From Acidovorax sp. (lineage in GTDB: Bacteria > Pseudomonadota > Gammaproteobacteria > Burkholderiales > Burkholderiaceae_C), in NCBI RefSeq assembly GCF_027492855.1, contig NZ_JAPUDY010000046.1, positions 1 through 64,000 on the forward strand: DNA of 64,000 nucleotides, read 5' to 3'. Under the pieces are notes generated by a model. That model saw only the letters and a list, made by a program, of their open reading frames with translations, did no database searches and was not told the origin of the DNA. A program made the position numbers and the translations under genes. Positions 36,047 through 43,875 of the stretch are shown piece after piece. Every line of letters begins with the position of its first letter. The first letter of the stretch is position 1.

Positions 36047-36365
36047 TCCCAAGATCGCAGGCTACCTCTCCATCAAGTATCTGAGCAGCCACGTCCGCCG
36101 CACGCTTTCCAGTCAGTGCTTTGGCTGCGGAGACCCGTGAGCCGTTTCCGATGCACGATGCGCGAGGGTTTCGAGCCGCCGTTTTCATGGCGTCGATCAG
36201 TATTGTGGGAGTGTCTGTAGGGTTGTGAACGCCGGCGGCAAGCATGACGCTCGAGTAGCCCATCATTTTCTGTCGCTCAGCTTCGAGCTTGAGAGCTGCG
36301 ACCACGGTGTACGGCAGATAGCCGGTCAGTGCGGCTCCATGTTGAGGCCCAAACGGAGCGATCAC
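36000..36365 (-). CDS. 121-residue partner of the radical SAM protein, unknown family
   Basis: Starts with GTG in a 4-base GTGA overlap with the radical SAM stop codon, so the two are translated together. The protein is alpha/beta in appearance: GYLPYTVVAALKLEAERQKMM (helix), SVMLAAGVHN (strand and loop) and IGNGSRVSAAKALTGKRAADV. No catalytic motif or known domain is recognised. Tight coupling suggests a dedicated partner or second subunit of the radical enzyme. Confidence 0.6.
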   Translation of the reverse strand: MIAPFGPQHGAALTGYLPYTVVAALKLEAERQKMMGYSSVMLAAGVHNPTDTPTILIDAMKTAARNPRASCIGNGSRVSAAKALTGKRAADVAAQILDGEVACDLGITPADVLKALLLAQG

Positions 36366-37768
36366 ACTCCTGGAGCGGCAAGCGTGCTCTTCGAGACCCG
36401 AAAGGGCAGCAGAGCGGGATTGCTTTGTACCACGTCTTTCTCAAAATCCTCGCGCGAGTAGCTCCGGGGATAGTAGGAAAAGCTCTTCAGCCTGAAGTAG
36501 GCATCGGCGTCCATGAAGCGTCGTGAGAGCTCGAGACTGGCCGCCTCTGCTGCCTGCCCGTCGAGTTCATGGCTGAGGTGCATTGCGGAAATGCCGCTGG
36601 CATGCGCGCTTGCCGGATCTACGGGTGTGGCGCCGTGAATGGACCATTCTTTCAAAAGGATATCGGCTGTTTTGGGCGGGCCATACGCCACCACCGGTCC
36701 CACGGAAACGCCTGCGATCGAGTCCTTGTGAGCGTCTAGAAAAGAACGCGTTTCCTCTAGCGTCTTGCTCGTCTCGCCGGCGTACAGCAGGACGTTGACC
36801 TTGGCGGCGATGCCGTAGTCTCGGCATGCCGCGAGCAAGGTAGATGCCCTTTGCAGATAGCGGTCAGGATGGTTGGTCTTGCGCATGGCAAGGATCTGCG
36901 TCGGCGATGCGGTCTCGAGCCCGAGATCGAGCACCCGCATGCCGGCCTCGGCAAGGCTTGCGATCGTCTCAGGCGTAAGTGCGTCGACCCGGCTTTCCGT
37001 GCGCCACTGGATGTTGAGGCCAGCTGTCTGGACTGCCTTGGCCAGCCCACTGCCCCAATTCTGGTTCGGGGCGAACATAGAAGACTGGAGATAGGGGCGG
37101 ATCTCGCCGCCAGCATATTGACCTGCGACGGTGCTGAGAGCTTCGGCGATGCGATCGGCGCCCCGCATTTTCTCCAGGGGCATGTCGCGTTCTTCGCAGA
37201 AGGCGCAACCCATACCGCAGCCGCGAGAGGCTTCAATGCTGGGCTGGTACTGTTCGTAGCCTGACACCAGTCGGTGATTAAGCACGAAGTCTGGTGTCGG
37301 CGCGGACATGCGCATCACGATGGGGGCTTCGGTCAGCAAGCTGGCGATGAGCGGCTCACCCAACCCGCTGATGAATGTATTTGCTTCGGGTAATTTTGCT
37401 TTTAGCCACTCTGGGTCCGGTCCCACAACCCAGCGTCCTCCCACGATGATGTTGACCAGCGGATCGAGGCGTCGCACCAAGCTGCAGAAGGTCTGTGCCC
37501 AGGGTAGCGCATAGAAGCTTGGGATAGACAGCATCACGGGCAAGCGAGACGGAAAAACACCCTCCTCTTGCAGTGTGTCCAGCACCTCTGCAGGCGGGCT
37601 GTGTTCGCCATGAACCAGCACAGTCTGCGTTCCCCGGCGATCCAGAATCGTCGCCAGGGACAATGCGCCGTAATTAAGATAAAGCTGTCGTCTTGCGAGC
37701 GTGTGATCACGCTTCTTGGGAGACAACATGCCGGCTGATACGAATACGACAGTATTGGAGCGGGTCAT
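36362..37768 (-). CDS. Radical SAM enzyme with B12-binding-like N-terminal region
   Basis: A 468-residue protein. The N-terminal 150 residues resemble a cobalamin-binding Rossmann region (VVFVSAGMLSPKKRDHT, LNYGALSLATILDRRG, then IIVGGRW), and the radical SAM core starts with CGMGCAFC (C-x3-C-x2-C for the 4Fe-4S cluster, about residue 178-190). Later barrel motifs are visible (SRVDALTPETIASLAEAGMRVLDLGLE). B12-dependent members make methylations or rearrangements; the substrate is unknown. Start ATG 37768 preferred (it begins MTRSNTVVFVSAG); 37852 and 37729 are alternatives that change the overlap with the divergent kinase gene. Confidence 0.8.
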   Translation of the reverse strand: MTRSNTVVFVSAGMLSPKKRDHTLARRQLYLNYGALSLATILDRRGTQTVLVHGEHSPPAEVLDTLQEEGVFPSRLPVMLSIPSFYALPWAQTFCSLVRRLDPLVNIIVGGRWVVGPDPEWLKAKLPEANTFISGLGEPLIASLLTEAPIVMRMSAPTPDFVLNHRLVSGYEQYQPSIEASRGCGMGCAFCEERDMPLEKMRGADRIAEALSTVAGQYAGGEIRPYLQSSMFAPNQNWGSGLAKAVQTAGLNIQWRTESRVDALTPETIASLAEAGMRVLDLGLETASPTQILAMRKTNHPDRYLQRASTLLAACRDYGIAAKVNVLLYAGETSKTLEETRSFLDAHKDSIAGVSVGPVVAYGPPKTADILLKEWSIHGATPVDPASAHASGISAMHLSHELDGQAAEAASLELSRRFMDADAYFRLKSFSYYPRSYSREDFEKDVVQSNPALLPFRVSKSTLAAPGV

Positions 37769-37811
37769 CAAAACTCTGGGGTTCGCGCGGGTCGAACTAG
37801 AAAGGCTGTAC

Positions 37812-38423
37812 GTGCCATTTATAAGTGTTGAGGGTGTTGATGGAAGTGGCAAAACGGAGCAGGTCCGCAGACTCGTCGAGCACCTCAGGAGTGCTGGTCT
37901 AAAGGTACTACAAACGAAAGAGCCTGATGGCGGACACTTGGGCGCCGAAGTGCGATCAATGCTGACTCGGCCAGACCGTGTACTCGATGCGGCAGAGCAG
38001 CTTCTTTTGATCAGCGCGGCACGATTTGACCATGTTCGCAGCGTTATCCGCCCAGCGTTGGAGCAGGGTCAATGGGTTGTCTCAGATCGTTTCATCGACT
38101 CGACGTACGCGTTCCAGGTTGCGGTCTCCGAGCGGAGTCTGCACGCGATGTTCCGGTCTGTCGGCGAGGTTGTTGTCGGATCGACATATCCCGAGCTGAC
38201 CATCATTCTCGATTTGCCGCCCAAGGTTGCGCATTGCCGGCGCGCGTTGCGCAGCGACGGTGTCGAGGATCCCGCTGAGGCAACCCGAGACTTCGCAGCG
38301 ATCCGCAACGGCTTGTTGGGACTCGCGCAGGAGGATCCTGAACGCTGCCGACTCATTAACGCGGACCAGCCCGTAGATGCGGTCGCCAAGGACATCTGGA
38401 GTCTGGTGGAGCCGTTGCTATGA
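37812..38423 (+). CDS. Thymidylate-kinase-like nucleoside monophosphate kinase
   Basis: A 203-residue P-loop kinase. It reads VPFISVEGVDGSGKT (Walker A at residues 8-15), TKEPDGG (the TREPGGT equivalent), LLLISAARFDHV and VSDRFIDSTYAFQ (DRY-like motif with DRF), then a C-terminal LID region. GTG 37812 is chosen because AGAAAGG lies 8 bases before it and it gives the normal Tmk N-terminus; an ATG at 37728 adds 28 residues. A second, accessory copy of Tmk in an island next to a radical SAM enzyme suggests a nucleotide-modifying or nucleotide-analogue pathway, which is inference. Divergent from the radical SAM pair. Confidence 0.8.
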   Translation: MPFISVEGVDGSGKTEQVRRLVEHLRSAGLKVLQTKEPDGGHLGAEVRSMLTRPDRVLDAAEQLLLISAARFDHVRSVIRPALEQGQWVVSDRFIDSTYAFQVAVSERSLHAMFRSVGEVVVGSTYPELTIILDLPPKVAHCRRALRSDGVEDPAEATRDFAAIRNGLLGLAQEDPERCRLINADQPVDAVAKDIWSLVEPLL

Positions 38424-38484
38424 CAAGCCCTCGCAACAACATGTCCAGCGATGGGGCCGCGCTAATCGCCGATAGGCTTGAGCC

Positions 38485-41274
38485 ATGAATCCACAGACAC
38501 GCAGCTTGTTGATCGAACGGGTGATTGACTCATTGGCCTTGTTGGCGCCCGGCTCTGTATTCGAGCAGTTCTCGGTTGTGCTCGTCGAGAAGATGCGCGA
38601 CATTAAGCTTGTCCCACGCGGCTTGAACGTGGCCGGCAGCCCGGTCGGCGGGGTGCTCGATGCGGTGTCGGAGGACGGTCGCATTGTGGTAGAGGCTTCC
38701 ATCAACAAATCCTATTTCACAGGCGCTATGGACAAAGCCTGGGACGATCTAGGCCACACGCTGGCGTTGGCTCCGCATGTCAGCGATATCTATCTTCTGA
38801 GCTCTCAGCGTGCTCAAACCGGGGTGATTGAGGATGCAGTCAACACTGCGCAGTCTCAGGGGCGCATGGTTGGGCGAACGCTGCACTTGATGGACAGCCG
38901 AGCCATCGCCGAGACGATCATTGACACGTTGATGTTTCGCGATGACGCCATCGACGATCTTTCACAGTATCTGCACGTGCTCGCAGATATCCGCGACGAC
39001 CATCCTGCCTCATTGGTCGCGCCGCAACTGGATAGGCGCTACGTACCCAATAAGGCGGTCGATTCCGAACTGGACCGTCGTTTACAGGTGGCGGTGTGCC
39101 TGGAGATTTGCGGTATTGGTGGTATTGGCAAGTCGCTGGCGGCAGCCGCATGTCTGCGCCGAAACCAAGCGAAGTTTCATTACAGCTTCTGGGTGCGCGG
39201 GCGTGAGATCAACAGTATCGAGCACCTCTCATCCGTGCCGGTGCGACGTGGCGGAGCGGAGCGCAACGTCACGGCCTTTCTGAAAAGGGACAGTACGCTG
39301 TTGGTGATTGATGATGCCGCGGCGAACCTGGACGCGGAACAGCTGTCAGGGTTGTGCGGTCCAGGATCCAGAATTGTGGTGACCCGACAAAACGCATCAG
39401 TGACGGCTTTCGTGATGCCCACAATGGATGTGGATCAAGCCCGCGCATTGCTTGTCCGAGAAGTGCCCTCGCTTCCTGCTGAAGAAGAGTTTCAAAAAAT
39501 CTGGGGTGCGGTTGGCGGGCATCCGCAGAGCCTTGCATTGCTCAATACGGCTGCGAGACAGGGAATATCGTGGAAAGAGCTTGCCCAAGACTGCGTGAAT
39601 GTCGCCAGATGGCCGGTTGGTGATGCCCGCCTTGCGGATCAAATTCTCGGCCGACTGAGAGCCGTGCTCGAGGATGAGCTTTGCGTCTTCCAATGGGCTG
39701 GCCATAGTCATTGTGATCGCGAATTCTTGAAGCATGTGCTGGGTCCGGTACAGCTGAAGTCTTTTGAGCGACATGGACTGACTGCGCCAGAAAGCGCGGC
39801 TTCGATCCGCGTCCACGATATCGTCTTTAAGTCACTCCAATCGTTGAATTGGTTGAGCGATCAGAAGTCACAGCAGATCGATACTGCCCTTGAAAATTTC
39901 ATCCTCCAGCAGATCCGGACCGATGGCCACGGTCTTCAGTTAATTGCCTCTCAGCTCCGGCAGAAGATCTTCGGCAATGTCACCGAGGGCGACAGACGTC
40001 CTGCGTTCCTGTACGCGCTGGCGATGGTCTGGACCGGTAACGAGAAAGCGATCAATCTGCTGCCTGATCCGTTGTCGGAGTCAAGCCGCTTGCGGACATT
40101 ACGCGCTGCAGACCATGCCGTGTCCATCCTGGTCGTTCTGGAAACCATCGAGACGAACGCTCGCTACCTGCGGCAAACCCAAAGTTCCAAGGCTGTCAGG
40201 ACCTATCTTGCGCGGGTGCTTCCTGCCTTTTGGGATCTTGCTGCGATGGAGGGGCTGAGTGCACGCCAAAGCGCAGAAATAAAGCATCACCGAGCGAAGG
40301 CCTTGCGCACATTGGGCAGCCGTTCTGAGGCGAGAACGCTCTTTGCCGAGGTGATCGATAGTTACCCGCTCAACGACGCAAAGCTTCAGTTCGTGCGGTC
40401 ACTGGAAGATGGCGCAGACGAAAGGACTATCTCGCAGAAGTACTCATTGGACATCATTGCCGACAAGCTTGCATGCAAGGACGTCTCACCCTCGCTGTGG
40501 ATGGCTTTGGGGGACACGCTCAATGGTGCGCGCAAGACCTGGGCGGGGGAGCTGATGCAAGAGCATGAGGAGCTATTTTTAGCAGAGGCGCTGTACAGTG
40601 CTGCGATCGGTATTCCACAGGGCTACCACTCGGTTGCGAACTTTGTGCGGGCACTGGTCTGGCACGCGCCGGAGCGCGTTGCAGACGTGCTGGCGCGCTT
40701 GCCAGAGCCATCGCCCTGGATGCTCAACGACGATCAATGCCGGGGAGGCTATGCGGAGGTCATGCTGATGGCGTCTGGCGTGAGCGCCGCGACCAAGGCG
40801 ATGTATCTCAATCGCGCGCTGGAGGCCTATGAAGAGCTCAAGGCTCCCGACCCGTTTCACAAGCGCAAATGGGGAGAGACGCTTCACCAGCTTGGTCGCG
40901 ACACGGAGGCTGAGGCGATGCTGGAGACCATTGAGGATAGCGACGGCAGGCTTTGGGTCGCCCATAGCCTTTCTCAGGTCAAGCTTGAATTGAGCAAGAA
41001 CGAAGCAGGGAAGTTGGTTGCGGCGCTAGCGCTCGCCGAAGAAGCCGTGGTTGGCGCGGTCGGCAAGGACGAGAAGTACCGTTCCAGCTTTTTGCTGCAG
41101 CTCGCGAAAGTGAAGATTGCGCTTGGCGAAGACCCTTCAACGGAGATTGCGCAGGGTTACAGCTTCACGGACCACCAGGGCCTTCATGAGCAGTTCCGCG
41201 TTCTAAGCCAGCAATATGCCGAGGTCGCTTCCGCGCGCCAGTCCGGAGCCGACGACATCTCTACGAAGGCGTAG
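38485..41274 (+). CDS. STAND NTPase with N-terminal restriction-endonuclease-like domain and helical repeats
   Basis: A 929-residue protein. Residues 20-125 look like a diverged restriction-endonuclease fold (FEQF, VLDAVSEDGRIVVEAS with D59 and E70, but serine at the usual lysine position, K75 nearby). An NB-ARC/STAND ATPase follows: EICGIGGIGKS (about 209-217), STLLVIDDAAAN (Walker B), SRIVVTR, and GGHPQSLALL in place of GLPLAL. From about residue 480 the sequence is helical and TPR-like to the end. STAND proteins with N-terminal effectors act as phage sensors in many defence systems. It follows the Tmk-like gene by 61 bases on the same strand. Confidence 0.75.
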   Translation: MNPQTRSLLIERVIDSLALLAPGSVFEQFSVVLVEKMRDIKLVPRGLNVAGSPVGGVLDAVSEDGRIVVEASINKSYFTGAMDKAWDDLGHTLALAPHVSDIYLLSSQRAQTGVIEDAVNTAQSQGRMVGRTLHLMDSRAIAETIIDTLMFRDDAIDDLSQYLHVLADIRDDHPASLVAPQLDRRYVPNKAVDSELDRRLQVAVCLEICGIGGIGKSLAAAACLRRNQAKFHYSFWVRGREINSIEHLSSVPVRRGGAERNVTAFLKRDSTLLVIDDAAANLDAEQLSGLCGPGSRIVVTRQNASVTAFVMPTMDVDQARALLVREVPSLPAEEEFQKIWGAVGGHPQSLALLNTAARQGISWKELAQDCVNVARWPVGDARLADQILGRLRAVLEDELCVFQWAGHSHCDREFLKHVLGPVQLKSFERHGLTAPESAASIRVHDIVFKSLQSLNWLSDQKSQQIDTALENFILQQIRTDGHGLQLIASQLRQKIFGNVTEGDRRPAFLYALAMVWTGNEKAINLLPDPLSESSRLRTLRAADHAVSILVVLETIETNARYLRQTQSSKAVRTYLARVLPAFWDLAAMEGLSARQSAEIKHHRAKALRTLGSRSEARTLFAEVIDSYPLNDAKLQFVRSLEDGADERTISQKYSLDIIADKLACKDVSPSLWMALGDTLNGARKTWAGELMQEHEELFLAEALYSAAIGIPQGYHSVANFVRALVWHAPERVADVLARLPEPSPWMLNDDQCRGGYAEVMLMASGVSAATKAMYLNRALEAYEELKAPDPFHKRKWGETLHQLGRDTEAEAMLETIEDSDGRLWVAHSLSQVKLELSKNEAGKLVAALALAEEAVVGAVGKDEKYRSSFLLQLAKVKIALGEDPSTEIAQGYSFTDHQGLHEQFRVLSQQYAEVASARQSGADDISTKA

Positions 41275-41363
41275 TTCGCATATGTTTTGCAGCGGGTCTT
41301 GAGGAGTACACCGTCGGCTTGGCGTTTCTGGTCGATGACCCTGTCTAAGGCGTTCATGGCTCA

Positions 41364-41669
41364 TCAATTGGGCCGCGAAGGAGCCGATCTCAGCACAAGT
41401 AGGCGCACGGACTGTAGAGGAAGTCGCAGATGCGCCAAGCGCCGCGGCCAGTGCATTTGCAGTCCCACTGCGGTGGGCCCATGAAGTACCGACCGGCGTG
41501 CCGCGCTACATCTATGACCCGGAGGTCGTTGAAGCGGTGGCAATCTGCGAAAGCGCTTCTGCCATCTTCGCTTGACGCCAGTACTGCCGGCCAGCCTCAG
41601 CTTGCGCATTCGCATGTCTTCAAGCATGCGTTGGCGCAGCGGCGAGAGGGGTTGGGTCGAAGGGATCAT
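41364..41669 (-). pseudogene. Remnant of a tyrosine-recombinase gene of the IS91-associated type
   Basis: The first 25 codons (STQPLSPLRQRMLEDMRMRK) match the N-terminus of XerD-like integrases found with IS91-type elements, but the frame then runs into unrelated residues (LRLAGSTGVKRR). Only the 5' end, about 41595-41669, survives. The 885-base stretch between the STAND gene and the WYL gene is otherwise a patchwork of broken frames, consistent with decayed mobile DNA. Confidence 0.55.
41381..41575 (+). pseudogene. C-terminal coding remnant of unknown gene
   Basis: A stop-free frame of 64 codons without a good start, reading protein-like at the end (PLRWAHEVPTGVPRYIYDPE, then VVEAVAICESASAIFA and a stop). 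It looks like the last third of a gene whose front was lost, opposite the recombinase remnant. No family recognised. Confidence 0.35.
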
Positions 41670-42159
41670 GATCGTGCTCCTGTCGAAGAACGAGGCCGAT
41701 TGACTCGCTCGCCAACATAGAAAGGGGCGCGATGTGTACTTTGCGTCAGGGCCTTCGCGGTGCGCTACCGCGCGAGCGGTTTAGTCCTTAGGCTGAACGC
41801 GGACGCTCGACAGAGGCTGCTTTGTGGCAGCTCACTTGGTTGCACACCGACTCAAATTGGATCGAGAAAGAATTCACAAGGCGGCTCGAAATTTCCGCGG
41901 GCGTTCACAGCTTAATCAAGCGCCGTTCTCGGTGCACTCAAATTCATGGCAGGGTGGCTGGTGCAAGCCCCACAGAGGCACTTGCAAGCGCGCTGCCGTT
42001 AGGCGCAATCGGTGCCTTCTTGCAATGCCAAGCTGACTGGCGATGTGTTGCAAAAGACGCAAAACACTCGTCCGTGGCTCTTGAAAGCTTGCGCAACCCC
42101 GCTTCTCCTGCTGTACTTCGCCAAAACCAAGAAGCACCAAGTTTCATGAGGGAGTGAAG

Positions 42160-43146
42160 ATGCCGCCAAGAGCAAAAAGGGAGAACGCGGAGCGTGTCCA
42201 CAAGATACTGGGCATCGTGCGTCGCAAGAACGGCGCGACGATGCAGGAGCTTATGGACGAGCTTGAGGTTTCGATGTCTACGCTGAAGCGTGACATTGAC
42301 GTCCTGAGGGACCGCCTTGGCTGTCCGATCAGCTTCGACCGGGACGTGAACAAGTGGGTCATTGGTGACCTTCAAGGCAGCAAGCGATTTGAGTTGCCAG
42401 GCCTGTGGTTCAACGCCAGCGAGATCTACGCACTTTTGGCGATGCAGCACCTGATAACGGGAGTTCAACCGGGCTTGCTCGAGCCGCATCTCCAGCCTCT
42501 GAAAGACAAGCTGGAGGTGCTGCTGGGCGAGTCGCCGGCCACGGCTAAAGACATCGAGAAGCGCATCAAGCTCATCCACTTCGCAGGTAGGCGCGTCGAG
42601 GTTAAGAACTTCGAGCAGTTGACGCAGGCGGTGCTTGAGCGCAAGAGGGTCAGCCTGCGCTACTACCACCGGGACAAGAACGAAGTGAATGATCGTGAGG
42701 TTTCGCCCATACGGCTGGTCCATTACAGGGAGAACTGGCTGCTGGACGCATGGTGCCACTGGCGCAAAGAGCTTCGCTCCTTCGCCCTGGACGCGATCCA
42801 GCATGTGGAGCTCACCGATATACCTGCCAAAGAGGTGGCCAAGGAGGTCTTGGCGGAGCACTTCCAGAGTGGCTACGGCATCTATGCGGGCAAGGCCGAC
42901 AAATGGGCGGTGCTCAAGTTCAGCAAGACCAGAGCGCAATACGTGTCGCTCGAGCGCTGGCACACGCAGCAGGCCAGCACATGGCTAGATGATGGCAGCT
43001 ACCAGCTCGAAGTACCGTACTCCAAGGACCAGGAGCTGGTGATGGACATCCTACGGTTCGGCACGGATGTGGAAGTCTTGGCTCCGCCGGAACTGCGCCA
43101 GCGGGTTCGGGATCAGTTGCGCGCCGCAGCAAAGATCTACAAGTGA
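42160..43146 (+). CDS. WYL-domain transcriptional regulator
   Basis: A 328-residue regulator. An N-terminal helix-turn-helix (HKILGIVRRKNGATMQELMDEL...STLKRDIDVL, residues 13-60) is followed by a WYL domain (KRVSLRYYHRD...EVSPIRLVHYRENWLLDAWC) and a WCX-type C-terminus. WYL proteins bind ligands, often single-stranded nucleic acids or nucleotides, and commonly repress defence genes. The ATG at 42160 is chosen with GAGGGAG upstream; a GTG at 42154 is the alternative. It heads the group of small proteins and the helicase-nuclease that follows, which it probably controls. Confidence 0.88.
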   Translation: MPPRAKRENAERVHKILGIVRRKNGATMQELMDELEVSMSTLKRDIDVLRDRLGCPISFDRDVNKWVIGDLQGSKRFELPGLWFNASEIYALLAMQHLITGVQPGLLEPHLQPLKDKLEVLLGESPATAKDIEKRIKLIHFAGRRVEVKNFEQLTQAVLERKRVSLRYYHRDKNEVNDREVSPIRLVHYRENWLLDAWCHWRKELRSFALDAIQHVELTDIPAKEVAKEVLAEHFQSGYGIYAGKADKWAVLKFSKTRAQYVSLERWHTQQASTWLDDGSYQLEVPYSKDQELVMDILRFGTDVEVLAPPELRQRVRDQLRAAAKIYK

Positions 43147-43232
43147 GGCCATATGGCTAGCTCATTCCGTGAACTGGGGGCACTGGAAAATTGGTCTCAC
43201 GCCTGCAGTTGGAGTGGGCATGGAGTAACACG

Positions 43233-43511
43233 ATGCAGATCAATTTTGCCCACCTCCGGCAGCCAGCGGTCAGCGGCGGCTGGGTCAATTTCGCAGTCTT
43301 CGACGCCCGGTCGAGCAGCGGCACCACGAGCGCCAACGGCGAGCTCCTGGCGCAACTGACCGCCAAGGCGCGCGCGAACAACCTGCGGGTGGACCAGGCG
43401 GCTCTGGCCTACAGCTCCGGCGGCCGTACCCAGTTTTTCGGCAGCAGGCACCTGGTGGACTTCCTGTCCCGCAGCGGACTGCCACGCTGGACCCACACCC
43501 TCAACGTCTAA
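43233..43511 (+). CDS. 92-residue unknown protein, first of a small pair
   Basis: Begins MQINFAHLRQPAVSGGWVNF at an ATG preferred over an upstream in-frame start at 43191. It contains FAVFDARSSSG and ALAYSSGGRTQFFGSRHLVD, which read as a compact alpha/beta domain, and ends WTHTLNV. I believe similar proteins occur next to the following 59-residue protein in other proteobacterial islands, but I cannot name a family. Ten bases separate the two. Confidence 0.65.
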   Translation: MQINFAHLRQPAVSGGWVNFAVFDARSSSGTTSANGELLAQLTAKARANNLRVDQAALAYSSGGRTQFFGSRHLVDFLSRSGLPRWTHTLNV

Positions 43512-43521
43512 GGAAATCCAA

Positions 43522-43701
43522 ATGGCTAAGAATGCACCTGTTGGAGACAACGCTCGCCGTGGCGCCGTGCGCGACCGCTCGCAGACCCACAATCCCGTCA
43601 CAGACACCTGGGTGAAGCGCGATACCGACACCGGCCGCTTCATGGACCAGAAGAAGGACGGTACGCCCTTCAAAGGCGTGCGCAAGGAGCACGGCAAGTA
43701 A
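43522..43701 (+). CDS. 59-residue basic protein, second of the pair
   Basis: The AGGAAATCCAA leader precedes the ATG. The product (MAKNAPVGDNARRGAVRDRS ... FMDQKKDGTPFKGVRKEHGK) is highly charged and probably disordered, with repeated T/R/K residues; short proteins of this pattern are widespread and unnamed. The function is unknown. It could be a nucleic-acid-binding partner of the 92-residue protein. A 174-base gap follows before the helicase-nuclease. Confidence 0.7.
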   Translation: MAKNAPVGDNARRGAVRDRSQTHNPVTDTWVKRDTDTGRFMDQKKDGTPFKGVRKEHGK

Positions 43702-43875
43702 GCGGTGCTGCCTTTTAAGGGCGGGGGCGTAATGCCCAACCTCTTGTCGCATGCTGATGTGCCGTTGAGGGCTTGCCTCACAGCGCAGCTCGCGCTGGGA
43801 ATCTTCCGTTCGGCGCCACCCCCTATGGACGACGCCGAGCACCCTTAACAGAATGGTTGAAAAAGGGGAGAGGAT

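Noticed and set aside
36362-37768. Radical SAM protein as a prokaryotic viperin, given the nearby nucleotide kinase
   Set aside because: The N-terminus looks like a B12-binding region and the cluster motif context differs from viperin, so only the general parallel is kept.
41822-42157. 111-codon plus-strand frame before the WYL gene
   Set aside because: No ribosome site, no protein-like pattern, and it lies in a decayed region.
41944-42963. 339-codon minus-strand open frame
   Set aside because: Antisense to the WYL regulator; no domain recognised.
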